Positions 18,007-27,101 of a DNA stretch of 32,386 nt are shown here, piece after piece. Below the pieces are notes generated by a model. It saw only the letters and a program-made list of their open reading frames with translations, did no database searches and was not told the origin of the DNA. The translations under genes were made by a program, and so were the position numbers. Numbering within the stretch: position 1 is the stretch's first letter; the number at the start of each line of letters is the position of its first letter. The stretch is taken from contig JAFUUC010000097.1 in assembly GCA_017471365.1 (NCBI GenBank), forward strand, positions 1 to 32,386. Direction: 5' to 3'. Source of the stretch: a bacterium (GTDB lineage: Bacteria; Cyanobacteriota; Vampirovibrionia; Gastranaerophilales; Gastranaerophilaceae).

Positions 18007-19290
18007 ATGCAGTTTATTGATAAAGCTAAAATAAAAATCAGTTCCGGCAAAGGTGGAAACGGCGTTGTTGCGTGGCGTCGCGAGAAATTTGTTGACAAAG
18101 GCGGGCCAGCAGGCGGTGACGGAGGAAACGGCGGAAGTGTATATTTGATTGCAGATGAGGGTTTATCTACCTTGATGGATTTCACTTATCGTTCAATATT
18201 CAAAGCGGATAGCGGTGAAAACGGATTTAAAAAAAGTATGCATGGTAAAAGTGCAAAGGATTTATATATAAAAGTTCCGACAGGGACTATTGTAAAAGAT
18301 CTAAAAACCGGTAATATCATAGCAGATATGACTGAACACGAACAAAAAGTTCTTGTTGCTAAAGGGGGCAGGGGCGGCAGAGGAAATACTCATTTTTGTA
18401 CTCCTCAAAATCGAGCTCCGCAATATTGCGAACCCGGTGAACCGGGAATCGAGCGTAACTTGCAACTTGAATTGAAGCTTATTGCAGATGTCGGTTTATT
18501 GGGTCTTCCGAACGCAGGTAAATCGACTTTTATAAGCAGAGTTTCCGCCGCAAAACCTAAAATTGCAGATTATCCGTTTACGACAATTGTTCCTAATCTT
18601 GGAGTTGTTCGAAAATCAACAGGAGATGGTTATGTTATAGCAGATATTCCAGGATTGATTGAAGGAGCTTCGGATGGTGTTGGTTTAGGACATGATTTTT
18701 TAAGACATATTGAAAGATGCAGATTTTTGCTTCATATAGTGGATGGAACAGAAGAAAATCCCGTTGAGAATTACAAAATTATAAATAATGAACTTGCGAA
18801 ATATTCTCAAAAGCTTTCTGATTTATATCAAATTGTCGCAATAAACAAGATTGATTCTATTGATTTGGAACGGTTAGAAGAATTAAAAAAAGAATTTATG
18901 TCTTTAGGCATTGATGTTTTCTGTATTTCAGCCGTAACAGGCAAAAATATGGAAATTATTAAGCAGGAATTAGAAAATAAAGTTAATACCATTCCTAAAC
19001 CAGTTTCTGAAGTGGAGATTTTAGAAGATCTTGATGCAACAAATAATGACGACAATTATTGGGAAGTTTATAAAGCCGACAAGAATACCTATATTGTTAA
19101 CGGTGGTAAAATTATAAGGATTTCTCAGGTTACTAATTCTAAAAACACAGAGCAAATAATAAGACTTCAAAATACTATGAAAGCTATGGGTATAATTGAT
19201 GAACTTAAAAAAATCGGGATTCAAAACGGGGATACCGTTGTTGTTGGAAAGCTCGAACTTGAATATTGGGATGATGAAATGTATAAATAA
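18007..19290 (+). CDS. obgE: GTPase ObgE/CgtA
   Basis: This essential GTPase of late 50S assembly and stress signalling has 427 residues. The N-terminal Obg fold (1-158) is Gly-rich: SSGKGGNGVVAWRREK, GPAGGDGGNGGSV and GGRGGRGN. The G domain has GLPNAGKST (G1, about 166-174), DIPGLIEGAS (G3) and NKID (G4). The C-terminal OCT domain (about 345-425) includes YIVNGGKIIRI and GDTVVVGKLELEYWD. The OCT domain is found in Firmicutes, some Actinobacteria and related lineages but not in E. coli. The ribosome site is weak (AGAG). A zinc-ribbon gene follows. Confidence 0.98.
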   Translation: MQFIDKAKIKISSGKGGNGVVAWRREKFVDKGGPAGGDGGNGGSVYLIADEGLSTLMDFTYRSIFKADSGENGFKKSMHGKSAKDLYIKVPTGTIVKDLKTGNIIADMTEHEQKVLVAKGGRGGRGNTHFCTPQNRAPQYCEPGEPGIERNLQLELKLIADVGLLGLPNAGKSTFISRVSAAKPKIADYPFTTIVPNLGVVRKSTGDGYVIADIPGLIEGASDGVGLGHDFLRHIERCRFLLHIVDGTEENPVENYKIINNELAKYSQKLSDLYQIVAINKIDSIDLERLEELKKEFMSLGIDVFCISAVTGKNMEIIKQELENKVNTIPKPVSEVEILEDLDATNNDDNYWEVYKADKNTYIVNGGKIIRISQVTNSKNTEQIIRLQNTMKAMGIIDELKKIGIQNGDTVVVGKLELEYWDDEMYK

Positions 19291-19342
19291 GTTGCCTGAA
19301 CAGAAAATAGGTGTTAAAATTTTAATATAAAAGGAGAAAAAT

Positions 19343-19507
19343 ATGGCAAGATTGATAAGACCTACATTAGCTATTCGTTGCGTACAGTCCGGATGCAAAT
19401 GTCTTTTTGAAGTAGCTGAAGTCGATAATGGTAAACAACAGGAAGTAGTTTGTCCAAATTGCGGAGAACACTATGTTTACCCTATTTATGATGAAGAAGA
19501 AAAATAG
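19343..19507 (+). CDS. Small zinc-ribbon-like protein (54 aa)
   Basis: ATG at 19343 follows AAGGAG and the frame runs 54 codons. Cysteines are arranged CVQSGCKC near residues 13-20 and CPNCGEHYVYP near 37-47, which looks like a small treble-clef or zinc ribbon. The end is acidic (YDEEEK). Function is unknown; a nucleic-acid or protein contact role is typical of such ribbons. It lies between obgE and the radical SAM gene, 52 nt after one and 2 nt before the other, so all three probably share a transcript. Confidence 0.75.
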   Translation: MARLIRPTLAIRCVQSGCKCLFEVAEVDNGKQQEVVCPNCGEHYVYPIYDEEEK

Positions 19508-19509
19508 AA

Positions 19510-20436
19510 GTGTTTAACAACACCGACAAACGCTACAATCAATTTAGTGCTTATTTAAAAAACAGGTTTGGGGCAAAAATATACAAAATTACAATTGATG
19601 CCGGTTTTTCTTGCCCGAATAGAGATGGAACCATTTCTTCCGGAGGATGCATATTTTGCGATGATTCCGGAAGTTTTTCGCAAGCACATTCAAATACACT
19701 CACTATAGAACAACAAGTTGAAGAAGGAATAAAGAATCTTTCTCAAAGATTCAAGGCTGAGAAGTTCATGTCATATTTTCAAGCTTATACAAACACTTAT
19801 AAACCTGTTAATGAACTCGAAAATATTTATTTCTCCGCACTCAAACATCCGGATATTATCGGGATTTCAATAGGAACAAGACCTGATTGTATTGATAATG
19901 ACAAGCTTAAATTAATTTCTGATATCGGGAAAGATTATTATACTTGGCTTGAATACGGCTTACAATCAAGTCATGACAAAACTCTAAAAAAAATTAACCG
20001 CGGCCATGATTTCGATTGTTTTGTTAAAGCTTACGAAAAAACAAAAGAATATGGAATAAACATTTGTGTTCACGTTATTTTAGGTTTGTGGGAAACAAGA
20101 GATGAAATACTGCAAACAGCACAAAGGCTTGCCGATTTAAAAATTGACGGTGTAAAAATTCACATGCTGTGTGCATTAGAAGGAACAAGACTTTGGCAAA
20201 TGTATCAAAATAAAGAAATAGATTTTATGAGTGAAGATGAATATGTTGATCTTGTTTGTGATTTTTTAGAAATATTACCGGGTGAAACAACAATACACAG
20301 ACTTGCCGGAAACGGCTACCGAAAAACACTTGTAGCCCCAAGATGGCTCGGTGCTAAATTGGATTGTCTTAATAAAATAGATAAGGAATTTTTAAGAAGA
20401 AATTCATTCCAAGGAAGACTTTACAAACCGATCTGA
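19510..20436 (+). CDS. yhcC: YhcC-like radical SAM protein (TIGR01212 type)
   Basis: The 308-residue protein matches the TIGR01212/YhcC family of radical S-adenosylmethionine enzymes. Cluster cysteines are in CPNRDGTISSGGCIFC near residues 30-45. Downstream family motifs are IGTRPDC, LEYGLQSSHDKTL and VHVILGLWETRDE. The C-terminal region carries HRLAGNG and LVAPRW. The exact reaction is not established for the family. The start is GTG at 19510, 2 nt after the zinc-ribbon stop codon, with translation probably coupled; the ribosome site is weak. No terminator was seen after the stop. Confidence 0.9.
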   Translation: MFNNTDKRYNQFSAYLKNRFGAKIYKITIDAGFSCPNRDGTISSGGCIFCDDSGSFSQAHSNTLTIEQQVEEGIKNLSQRFKAEKFMSYFQAYTNTYKPVNELENIYFSALKHPDIIGISIGTRPDCIDNDKLKLISDIGKDYYTWLEYGLQSSHDKTLKKINRGHDFDCFVKAYEKTKEYGINICVHVILGLWETRDEILQTAQRLADLKIDGVKIHMLCALEGTRLWQMYQNKEIDFMSEDEYVDLVCDFLEILPGETTIHRLAGNGYRKTLVAPRWLGAKLDCLNKIDKEFLRRNSFQGRLYKPI

Positions 20437-20557
20437 ATGTGGAATAATATACGTGATCGTTTGTAACATTTTGTTAATCTGCAAAACAAGAGCTAGCAAA
20501 AAACATTATTTAGAAGAGTTATACCGGTGAAAAGAGTTAATTATAGTGGAGATGACC

Positions 20558-21214
20558 ATGCTGACTATTCAACCTAATTTTGTAACAAAGACAAGTATGA
20601 GACCCGTTTTTACAGCAAATGATTCATTACTTGATGAAGATTATGTAAACGAACAGCGAGACTTTTTTGAACAGCAAAGGGATAATTTTGACCAAATTAT
20701 TGAAGATGATTATGTACCTGGCTGGGTAAAAAAAGGAGCAAAGGTTTTTCGTATAATTTCTGAGGGTATCCTTGAAGGTTGGGCTGTAGCATGGGGTGCT
20801 ACCAAAAGTGCTAAGTTTGTAAGGTCATCTTCTACAAAAGCTGTTGAATCTGGATTTTACAAAGGTGCAAAAAATATTTTAAAACCAATAAAAGAAAGTT
20901 TTGGCAAGTTTGTTTCAGGCAAGTGGAAGGCTTTGATGTCCACAGAATTTATGCTTAAGCGTTCAAATGAAATTAATGAATTTCTTGAAAAGAATAGTGT
21001 AGGAAAGGCTATTAATTCATTTATTCAAGGAATTAAGGGGAAATATGGAAAACTTGTCGAAAAAACTAAAGATATAACATTTGATCAAGTAACAAATGTT
21101 ACGGCAGGGACACTTGGTGTTGGCTCCGGAGCTATGGGTGCTTACAATTCTGCAATATCCGAACGAAATATGGAAGTTGCTGAAGATGAAGAATTTTATG
21201 ACGAGGTAGCTTAG
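20558..21214 (+). CDS. Hypothetical protein, first of a pair (218 aa)
   Basis: The ATG at 20558 (MLTIQPNF) is chosen because GGAG lies 6 nt upstream; earlier GTG and ATG codons overlap that site. I recognise no family. Early residues are acidic (DEDYVNEQRDFFEQQRDNFDQIIEDD), followed by helical, amphipathic segments. Near the end a Gly/Ala-rich, mildly hydrophobic stretch (TAGTLGVGSGAMGAYNSA) comes before an acidic tail. It is probably co-transcribed with the next gene, only 2 nt away. That gene also has a Gly/Ala stretch, so the products may act together, perhaps at the membrane. Confidence 0.75.
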   Translation: MLTIQPNFVTKTSMRPVFTANDSLLDEDYVNEQRDFFEQQRDNFDQIIEDDYVPGWVKKGAKVFRIISEGILEGWAVAWGATKSAKFVRSSSTKAVESGFYKGAKNILKPIKESFGKFVSGKWKALMSTEFMLKRSNEINEFLEKNSVGKAINSFIQGIKGKYGKLVEKTKDITFDQVTNVTAGTLGVGSGAMGAYNSAISERNMEVAEDEEFYDEVA

Positions 21215-21216
21215 TA

Positions 21217-21693
21217 ATGGCAAAGATTGTAGAATTTACTCCTAATATTCAATCTAACCGTCAACAGGCTGAACAGAGGCAACAAAGAAAAGAAAGAACT
21301 CAGGCTGTCGCAACAGGTGTTGGTGTAACTGGTTACGGAACGGCAGCGGCTACAAATTATGCCAGTAAACGAGGTATTCTTGGATCGATGATGAATAGAT
21401 CTCAAAGTATTGCTCGTACAGCCGGAAATATTAACAGAGAAGCAACTGGATTGTTTTCTAATTTTTTCCGCAATACACGCAAATACACCGCAGATATAAT
21501 ACATAAACTTAATCACTACGAAGAAATGAGATTTATAGGACCAATAGTAAAAAATCCTATTGTTCAAAAAATGGCTGGCGGTTTAGGCGTTGTTATGGCA
21601 TTTTTTGTATTGATTACAGGCTTGAGAAAGAGTGCTGAAACCGGTGCGATGGCTATTAATGATGCAAAACATCGTTACCGTGTAGCAGCCTAA
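21217..21693 (+). CDS. Hypothetical protein with one membrane segment, second of the pair (158 aa)
   Basis: ATG at 21217 lies 2 nt after the previous stop codon, with GAGG upstream. The N-terminus is Gln/Arg-rich (NRQQAEQRQQRKERTQ), followed by a Gly/Ala-rich stretch (VATGVGVTGYGTAAA). Near residues 120-138 a hydrophobic helix (MAGGLGVVMAFFVLITGL) is long enough to cross a membrane. The family is unknown. The arrangement suggests a membrane-anchored partner of the upstream protein. A hairpin with a T6 tail lies immediately downstream. Confidence 0.75.
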   Translation: MAKIVEFTPNIQSNRQQAEQRQQRKERTQAVATGVGVTGYGTAAATNYASKRGILGSMMNRSQSIARTAGNINREATGLFSNFFRNTRKYTADIIHKLNHYEEMRFIGPIVKNPIVQKMAGGLGVVMAFFVLITGLRKSAETGAMAINDAKHRYRVAA

Positions 21694-21712
21694 GATTGAA
21701 AATAAAAAACAG

Positions 21713-21744
21713 TCGTGCTAACGTCATGTTATGCACGATTTTTT
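21713..21744 (+). terminator. Hairpin with T tract overlapping the folP start
   Basis: TCGTGC (21713-21718) pairs with GCACGA (21733-21738) around a 14-nt loop, followed by TTTTTT. It has terminator form. The folP start codon at 21731 lies at the loop edge, so it could also gate folP expression. Confidence 0.5.
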
Positions 21745-22864
21745 ATTGAAAGAAATTAATGGCAATATTAATTCTGAATTAGAACTAATTGGTTTTGATA
21801 AAACTTATATAAATAAAGCTAAAGATAAATTTGAATATAAAAATTTTAAAATTTACGATTTAACACCTGCCCAGGCAAATATATTAAAACAAACTGCATT
21901 GTCAGTTGGAGCAGATTGTGCAACTCATAGAGAGGTTATAACAGGAAAAATTGAACTCTCTAATGTTATTTTAGGCGGAAGTAATGCTCAGTTAAATAAA
22001 ATAGCAAAAAAACTTGAATACCAACCATTTGGTTTAAAAACACTCGGCGAAAAAATTTTAACTAAACTTCAAAATTCCGAATCTAAGACAAAAATTGTTG
22101 GAATTTTGAATATAACTCAAAATTCTTTCTCCGATGGCGGAGAATATTATGATTTTGATAATGCCGTAAAACATCTCCACAAACTAATTAATGATGGTGC
22201 GGATATTATCGACATAGGAGCAGAGTCCACCAAACCCTATTCACAAGCCGTTAACGCCGGTGAACAGTTAAAACATATTATTCCGGTATTAGATTATATA
22301 AAGGAAAATAATATTCAAATTCCAATAAGTATCGACACCCGCAGTGCAGAAGTTGCCAATGAATGCATAAAGTACGGGATTCAAATAATCAATGACGTTT
22401 CCGGATTAGACTACGATATTCATATGGTTGAAGTTTTAGCTCAAAAATCTAATGTAAAAGTGATTATTCAACATTCCAATGGAACTCCCGAAAATATGCA
22501 AGATAATCCGCAATATAAAAATCTTATTGACGACATATTTTTTGATTTAACTAAAAAAGTAAATTTTGCAATTTCAGGAGGGATTAAAAAAGAAAATATA
22601 ATTATAGATCCAGGTATAGGTTTTGGTAAAACGAGAGAACAAAACATTGAAATTCTTAAACGCTGGGAAGAATTTGAAACTATCGGCTGTCCAATGTTAA
22701 TCGGTCTGTCAAGAAAGAGCTTATTGGGCAAACCGCAGGCGAATAATGATGAAAAAGACCTTTATACATTAGCACTAAATAGTATTTTAATAAGCCAGGG
22801 TATCGATTACATTCGTGTTCACAATGTAAAAATTCACAAAGAATTTATAAACATTTATTCATGA
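21731..22864 (+). CDS. folP: Dihydropteroate synthase with N-terminal extension
   Basis: DHPS joins p-aminobenzoate to the pterin diphosphate in folate synthesis and is the sulfonamide target. The TIM-barrel part (about residues 118-377) has GILNITQNSFSDGG, DIGAESTKPYS, SIDTRS, INDVSG, DPGIGFGKT, GLSRKSLLG and the final RVHNVKIH, all expected pterin/phosphate-site motifs. The 377-residue length exceeds the roughly 270-280 of the common enzyme because of about 115 extra N-terminal residues (ELELIGFDKTYINKAKDKF...); longer forms are known in some bacteria. The annotated ATG has no clear ribosome site and lies in a hairpin, so the start is uncertain. The 3' end overlaps the next, convergent gene by 20 nt. 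Confidence 0.93.
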   Translation: MHDFLLKEINGNINSELELIGFDKTYINKAKDKFEYKNFKIYDLTPAQANILKQTALSVGADCATHREVITGKIELSNVILGGSNAQLNKIAKKLEYQPFGLKTLGEKILTKLQNSESKTKIVGILNITQNSFSDGGEYYDFDNAVKHLHKLINDGADIIDIGAESTKPYSQAVNAGEQLKHIIPVLDYIKENNIQIPISIDTRSAEVANECIKYGIQIINDVSGLDYDIHMVEVLAQKSNVKVIIQHSNGTPENMQDNPQYKNLIDDIFFDLTKKVNFAISGGIKKENIIIDPGIGFGKTREQNIEILKRWEEFETIGCPMLIGLSRKSLLGKPQANNDEKDLYTLALNSILISQGIDYIRVHNVKIHKEFINIYS

Positions 22865-23966
22865 AATCAATTGTAGCCTGCAATATTTGTGGAAGTTCTT
22901 CTTTTGTGACATCTTTTGGATTTCGTATGACATTTTTTTCAAGGTATTCTACCAACCTGCCGCAAGTTTTTGGGGGAATTATTCCATCTAAAAATATTGT
23001 CCAATGATTAGACTGACAACGTTCTCCATAATTTGTCGGCAAAGCACGTGCAACTTGTGTTGTAGAACGTTTAGACCCAAAATAATCAATAGCCGTACCT
23101 TCCCATTTATTACCGAGAACGTCTCTTAATAACATTCTTCCATCTGTACAATATTTTGTTTCACCTGGATTATATCTCCAAGCACCTTGATCATGAAAAT
23201 CATAATACATTGCAACATTTTTTATTGAATATTTTGCGGGAGTAACGGTTCCATTTAAAATTCCCTCGATTTCCTTATACATCTGAACAATATCAATCAA
23301 ACCCTTTGCATTAATACTACGCAAGCAAAGTTTTACACGATCTTGTGAAACAATACCTTTTATTTTGAAAGAATAATAACTTTTATTGCGAAATGGGAGA
23401 AGAATTTGAGTTGTTTCTTCCGCATCATTGTAGAGAATGGTTAAATCACGATTCTTGATTTTATTTAGCAATTCCAGCGAAGGTTCAACCCGCCCTTTAA
23501 ACCAATTTTTATAATCCCCATCCAAAATTGAAACATCAATATCAGCTCCCGTATAAGTTTTAACAGTTTCAGGAAGTTCTGTTGAATATTTTTCCAAAAC
23601 TTCCGCAACTTTTGGTGATTCCATTTTTGGAGGCGTAGCAGAACACGATTCAAAAATCGTATTCTCCCTTGGTGTTGAATGTTCAGTTGCCGTACTAATT
23701 TCTTGTGCAATTTCATCTATTGTTCTGTCTATTTTTTGCACAGATTTCCCGCCACTAAACTCCTGGAGAGTTTTACCAAGCTTACCTTTTCTTGCCAAAA
23801 CACCCAAACCAATTAAAACAGATGCCGCACTCAAACCAATCGTCCAGTTGCGAATTTTCGGGGTATCTAAACGAGAGTCAGTGACATCTTCTTTCGCTAA
23901 CACATTTTTTTGTTTTAAATATACAAATTTACTTTTTATAAAATCTGTATTTAAACTAACTACCAT
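22845..23966 (-). CDS. Hypothetical membrane-anchored protein (373 aa)
   Basis: I recognise no family. The N-terminal 40 residues are charged. A single hydrophobic segment near 42-60 (WTIGLSAASVLIGLGVLA) is followed by KGKLGKT, giving one membrane anchor. A Ser/Thr/Glu/Pro-rich linker spans about 75-135. The rest is a mixed alpha/beta domain with YKNWFKGRVEPSLELLNKI, KYCTDGRMLLRDVLGNKWEG and NHWTIFLDGIIPPKTCGRLVEYLEKN. It overlaps the folP end by 20 nt on the opposite strand, so the two mRNAs can pair at their 3' ends. Confidence 0.7.
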   Translation of the reverse strand: MVVSLNTDFIKSKFVYLKQKNVLAKEDVTDSRLDTPKIRNWTIGLSAASVLIGLGVLARKGKLGKTLQEFSGGKSVQKIDRTIDEIAQEISTATEHSTPRENTIFESCSATPPKMESPKVAEVLEKYSTELPETVKTYTGADIDVSILDGDYKNWFKGRVEPSLELLNKIKNRDLTILYNDAEETTQILLPFRNKSYYSFKIKGIVSQDRVKLCLRSINAKGLIDIVQMYKEIEGILNGTVTPAKYSIKNVAMYYDFHDQGAWRYNPGETKYCTDGRMLLRDVLGNKWEGTAIDYFGSKRSTTQVARALPTNYGERCQSNHWTIFLDGIIPPKTCGRLVEYLEKNVIRNPKDVTKEELPQILQATIDFMNKCL

Positions 23967-24037
23967 TTCAGCCTACATTAGTATAAAAACATATGACAAA
24001 TATTTTTTTCACAGTTATGATAAATATTTACAAAGAA

Positions 24038-24067
24038 AAAGCTACTTTCTATATCAAAAGTAGCTTT
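24038..24067 (-). terminator. Terminator of the TpsB-like gene
   Basis: On the minus strand AAAGCTACTTT pairs with AAAGTAGCTTT around an 8-nt loop and runs into T residues. Confidence 0.85.
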
Positions 24068-24095
24068 CCATGAAGGAATTATGAAAAAACACTTA

Positions 24096-26102
24096 TTATA
24101 ACGAAGTTGCAGAACCGTCTAACATATAGTCATAGTGTCTAACATCATCGTAGTTGTTAGGAGCCGGCAACTGAGGTTCCGGTTCTTTTTCAGGCTGCGG
24201 AACGATAGGTTCAGCCTTGGTTGATCTTTTAGCCAATAATCCACCGATATCCGGCTCTAACGTTAATTCAAAATGGAATCTTCCATACTTTTTATGTTGC
24301 TCATAAGCGTTATTAATCAATGGGAAGCCCCAATATAATCTTGCACTCAAGTCACCAGGCAATTGAACTCTCAAGCCCATACCAACCGAAGTCAAGAAGT
24401 AACTTCCGTGATAATAATCCTGCCCCACCCAAGGGAATACTCCGGCTGTATCCGCAAACACAGCACCTTTTACGTAATTGCCGACAAAATTGCGAACTCT
24501 GCCTTCACTATTAGTAATGGTTCTAGGTAAAAGTGGGAACATCAATTCTCCGCTGAAGAAGTAACCGTTTTTACCCATCAATATACCTTCAGAATATCCT
24601 CTCACAGTTGCCAAACCACCAGTTTGGAATTGATCTAAGTAAGGAATATATTTGCTGTTTGGAATAATTTGATAGCTACCACGTAACTGACCGATTACAC
24701 CGTGTGAAAAATCGTGTAATCTTAAGAAACCACCACTATATTTGAAATAACTTGAATCGCTGTCAAATATAGGAAATGCCATTGAAGCCATCTGGTTAGC
24801 ATACCAAATACCGTATTTTGTATCTTTTCTCAAGTTAAAACCAGCATCAACACTTGTAACTTGGTCTGTATCGTGGAATGAAGGGAAACCAAATTGATCA
24901 AGCAGACTGTCAATTCTAGACCAAGTTCTTGAACGTTTGTAATTTAAAGCACCATAAGTCTTAAATTCAAACCCTCTTTTCCTAACAATTGGTTGATCGT
25001 AGTATAAACTGTAAATATATGAATTAGATTTTAAACCCAGATTAGTTAAATAAGCCGGTCCATATTTAACCCTCGCAAAAGTTGAGGAGAATGAAAAACC
25101 AACTCTACCGTCTTTTTTATTAACAGGAACACTATAATCAAAGAACGGACTGATAGAACCACCGGCAAAATATGAACCCATTGCCATCTGGTCTCTGTGG
25201 TGGAACAAGCTGTCTGCGATTAATGCAGGACCACCTCTTAATGAACCTGTACTTCTTCTTCCGGCATTATCCATCATACCGATCAAGTGGAACGGGAAGG
25301 TTTCGGCAGCGGAAAGTTCAATATCAGTTGTTCCCGGAACAGTTCCAGCTTTCAAATTCGCTGAAAGGTTTACTCCATCGTGATATCTGTTAAAATCCAA
25401 TACATCTTTTTCTAAACTTACAATATCAAACAGTTGACCTGATTTTTCAGGTAAACGCCTGAGGATATAACCGTCAGTTGTGTATTTGTTATGTTCAACA
25501 GTAATTGTACCTATTCTACTTTCGATAAGTTCTATTTTAATATTACCGTTAGAAACAGTTTGTTCCGGCAAATATGCTCTTGCTGTAACGTAACCCTTGC
25601 CGGCATACAAATTATTCAAACCGTTAATAGCCGCCTGAATATCTGACATATAAACGTTTCTGCCAACATATTGACCTATAACACTGTTAATTTCCTCTTG
25701 TGTCAAAATTTCTGATGGTGAAACTTCTATCGAGTTAACATAAACTCCTTGTGTTCCAAATTCATCAATAGCAGCTTTCATATAGGCATCATAGCCACCT
25801 GTAGAATCCGTAACAGGTGTTTCGCCATTTCCATAGCGATCTTCAGCATACTTTTCGTAAGCACCTCTTTCAAGACGGCTATTACGATCGTAACGCATCA
25901 TATCCGCATCGTGTATACTTGCACCGCCTGCTTCGTTGATAACAGGAACGTGTCCATAAGTATAACCGAAACCTGACGGAACAAGTCCGCCAACACCTTC
26001 ACCCGCAGCTAATGCAGGTGAGAATAAACCAAATCCGACACAGCAAGCACTCAATGCTAAAACCGTACCCAACATTCGATTACTTTTTTTAATCTTTTCC
26101 AT
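24096..26102 (-). CDS. Two-partner-secretion outer-membrane translocator (ShlB/FhaC-type)
   Basis: The 668-residue protein has a signal peptide (cut after about residue 32, SPALA|AG), then a linker. A POTRA_2-like domain at about 115-200 contains ITQEEINSVIG-like and LYAGKGYVTARAYLPEQTV segments. A second POTRA-like part and a ShlB-type 16-strand barrel (about 240-632) follow, with TGGLATVRGYSEG as the family's VRGY/F motif. Such proteins export a large TpsA adhesin or haemolysin across the outer membrane. No TpsA gene is adjacent. Oddly, about 35 Pro/Glu-rich residues follow the last barrel strand, ending in YDYMLDGSATSL, where the family usually ends in an aromatic residue. The start has GAAGGTG upstream. 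Confidence 0.9.
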   Translation of the reverse strand: MEKIKKSNRMLGTVLALSACCVGFGLFSPALAAGEGVGGLVPSGFGYTYGHVPVINEAGGASIHDADMMRYDRNSRLERGAYEKYAEDRYGNGETPVTDSTGGYDAYMKAAIDEFGTQGVYVNSIEVSPSEILTQEEINSVIGQYVGRNVYMSDIQAAINGLNNLYAGKGYVTARAYLPEQTVSNGNIKIELIESRIGTITVEHNKYTTDGYILRRLPEKSGQLFDIVSLEKDVLDFNRYHDGVNLSANLKAGTVPGTTDIELSAAETFPFHLIGMMDNAGRRSTGSLRGGPALIADSLFHHRDQMAMGSYFAGGSISPFFDYSVPVNKKDGRVGFSFSSTFARVKYGPAYLTNLGLKSNSYIYSLYYDQPIVRKRGFEFKTYGALNYKRSRTWSRIDSLLDQFGFPSFHDTDQVTSVDAGFNLRKDTKYGIWYANQMASMAFPIFDSDSSYFKYSGGFLRLHDFSHGVIGQLRGSYQIIPNSKYIPYLDQFQTGGLATVRGYSEGILMGKNGYFFSGELMFPLLPRTITNSEGRVRNFVGNYVKGAVFADTAGVFPWVGQDYYHGSYFLTSVGMGLRVQLPGDLSARLYWGFPLINNAYEQHKKYGRFHFELTLEPDIGGLLAKRSTKAEPIVPQPEKEPEPQLPAPNNYDDVRHYDYMLDGSATSL

Positions 26103-26363
26103 TTTACTTTATTCACCTTCTATTAGTTAATATATATCTAGTTGTATATCCTTTAGTATATTGTCCTACAAGAGGAATTTTATAAAAAGCCTTTATTACA
26201 ACATTTTTACAAAAAACTGTAAAAATATTATTTGCCACATACATATTATATAAAATTTAACAAAGTGTGTAAAGTTGTTACAAAAAAAATAAATCAAATG
26301 ATTGAGGAGTTAAAAACAAAAATATTTATGTTAATATAAGTAAGTGTTAAAAGGAGAAAAATT

Positions 26364-26807
26364 ATGAGCAAAAAATTATTATCATTGATTGCTGTAGTCA
26401 CAATTATTTCAGGTATGGGTTTGACTGTAAATGCAGAAGGAATAGCTGTTGTAGATGTTCCGGCTGTTGTTAATGCTTCTAAACAGGTTCAAGACCTCAA
26501 AAAAGATCAACAACTTAAAACTCAAGAAATAGTAAAGTTTATAGAAAAAGCAAGAAAAGACGTTGCCGGAATTTCTGACGCTAACAAGAAAAAAGCTGCG
26601 GAAGAAAAGTACAATAAAGAACTTATTGCCAAAAAAGAAAAAATGGACAAGGATTATGCACAAAAACTTCAAGCACTTGACCAATCTATATCAGATCAAA
26701 TTACCACAAAAGCAAAGGCTGACGGTTACGATGTTGTATTAAGCAAAAATGTTGTGCTTTACGGCGGTAAAGATATTACTGCTGAAATAATAAAAGTAAT
26801 TAAATAG
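26364..26807 (+). CDS. Skp/OmpH-family periplasmic chaperone
   Basis: The 147-residue protein has a Sec signal peptide (MSKKLLSLIAVVT ... LTVNA|EG, cut after about residue 24) and the Skp form: a short beta segment (IAVVDVPAVVN), then two long charged helices (about 40-110) that would make the tentacle of a trimer, ending with a beta part (DVVLSKNVVLYGGKDIT). Skp-like proteins hold unfolded outer-membrane proteins in the periplasm. It is divergent from the TpsB-like gene, whose barrel could be a client. AAAAGGAG precedes the ATG. A strong terminator follows. Confidence 0.9.
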   Translation: MSKKLLSLIAVVTIISGMGLTVNAEGIAVVDVPAVVNASKQVQDLKKDQQLKTQEIVKFIEKARKDVAGISDANKKKAAEEKYNKELIAKKEKMDKDYAQKLQALDQSISDQITTKAKADGYDVVLSKNVVLYGGKDITAEIIKVIK

Positions 26808-26812
26808 TAACA

Positions 26813-26850
26813 AAAATTGTCCTTTACGATAAAATGTAAAGGACAATTTT
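26813..26850 (+). terminator. Terminator of the skp-like gene
   Basis: A 15-bp perfect stem (AAAATTGTCCTTTAC with GTAAAGGACAATTTT) has an 8-nt loop and a T7 run. Confidence 0.95.
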
Positions 26851-26876
26851 TTTATTTGTGAGTATGAAAGAAGTAG

Positions 26877-27064
26877 GTTGGGGTTACTACCCCAACACGT
26901 AAAATTTCCTCGCCCACAACATCACTTGAGTGGGCGATACGAAGCGAACCAAAATTTTTGTCATTCTGAACTAGTTTCAGAATCTTCAAAAATTTTGAGT
27001 GAACCTGTATGCAGAGCTGTTTCAGAATCTAATCAAATTGATAGATGCCGAAACGAGTTCGGCA
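26877..27064. repeat. Cluster of short palindromic repeats
   Basis: Hairpins are visible at 26877-26896 (GTTGGGG/CCCCAAC), 26911-26936 (CGCCCAC/GTGGGCG) and 27046-27064 (TGCCGAA/TTCGGCA). Between them, gcgaaccaaaatttttgtca (from 26944) recurs at 30690, and tgtatgcagagctgtttcag resembles 16266 and 30760. Translated, the region gives the SELVSES-type peptides common as repeat artefacts. It fills the skp-secA gap and holds no gene. Confidence 0.75.
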
Positions 27065-27101
27065 TGACAGAAAAGACTTCCTCCCTTCGAGAAAGGATTT
27101 A

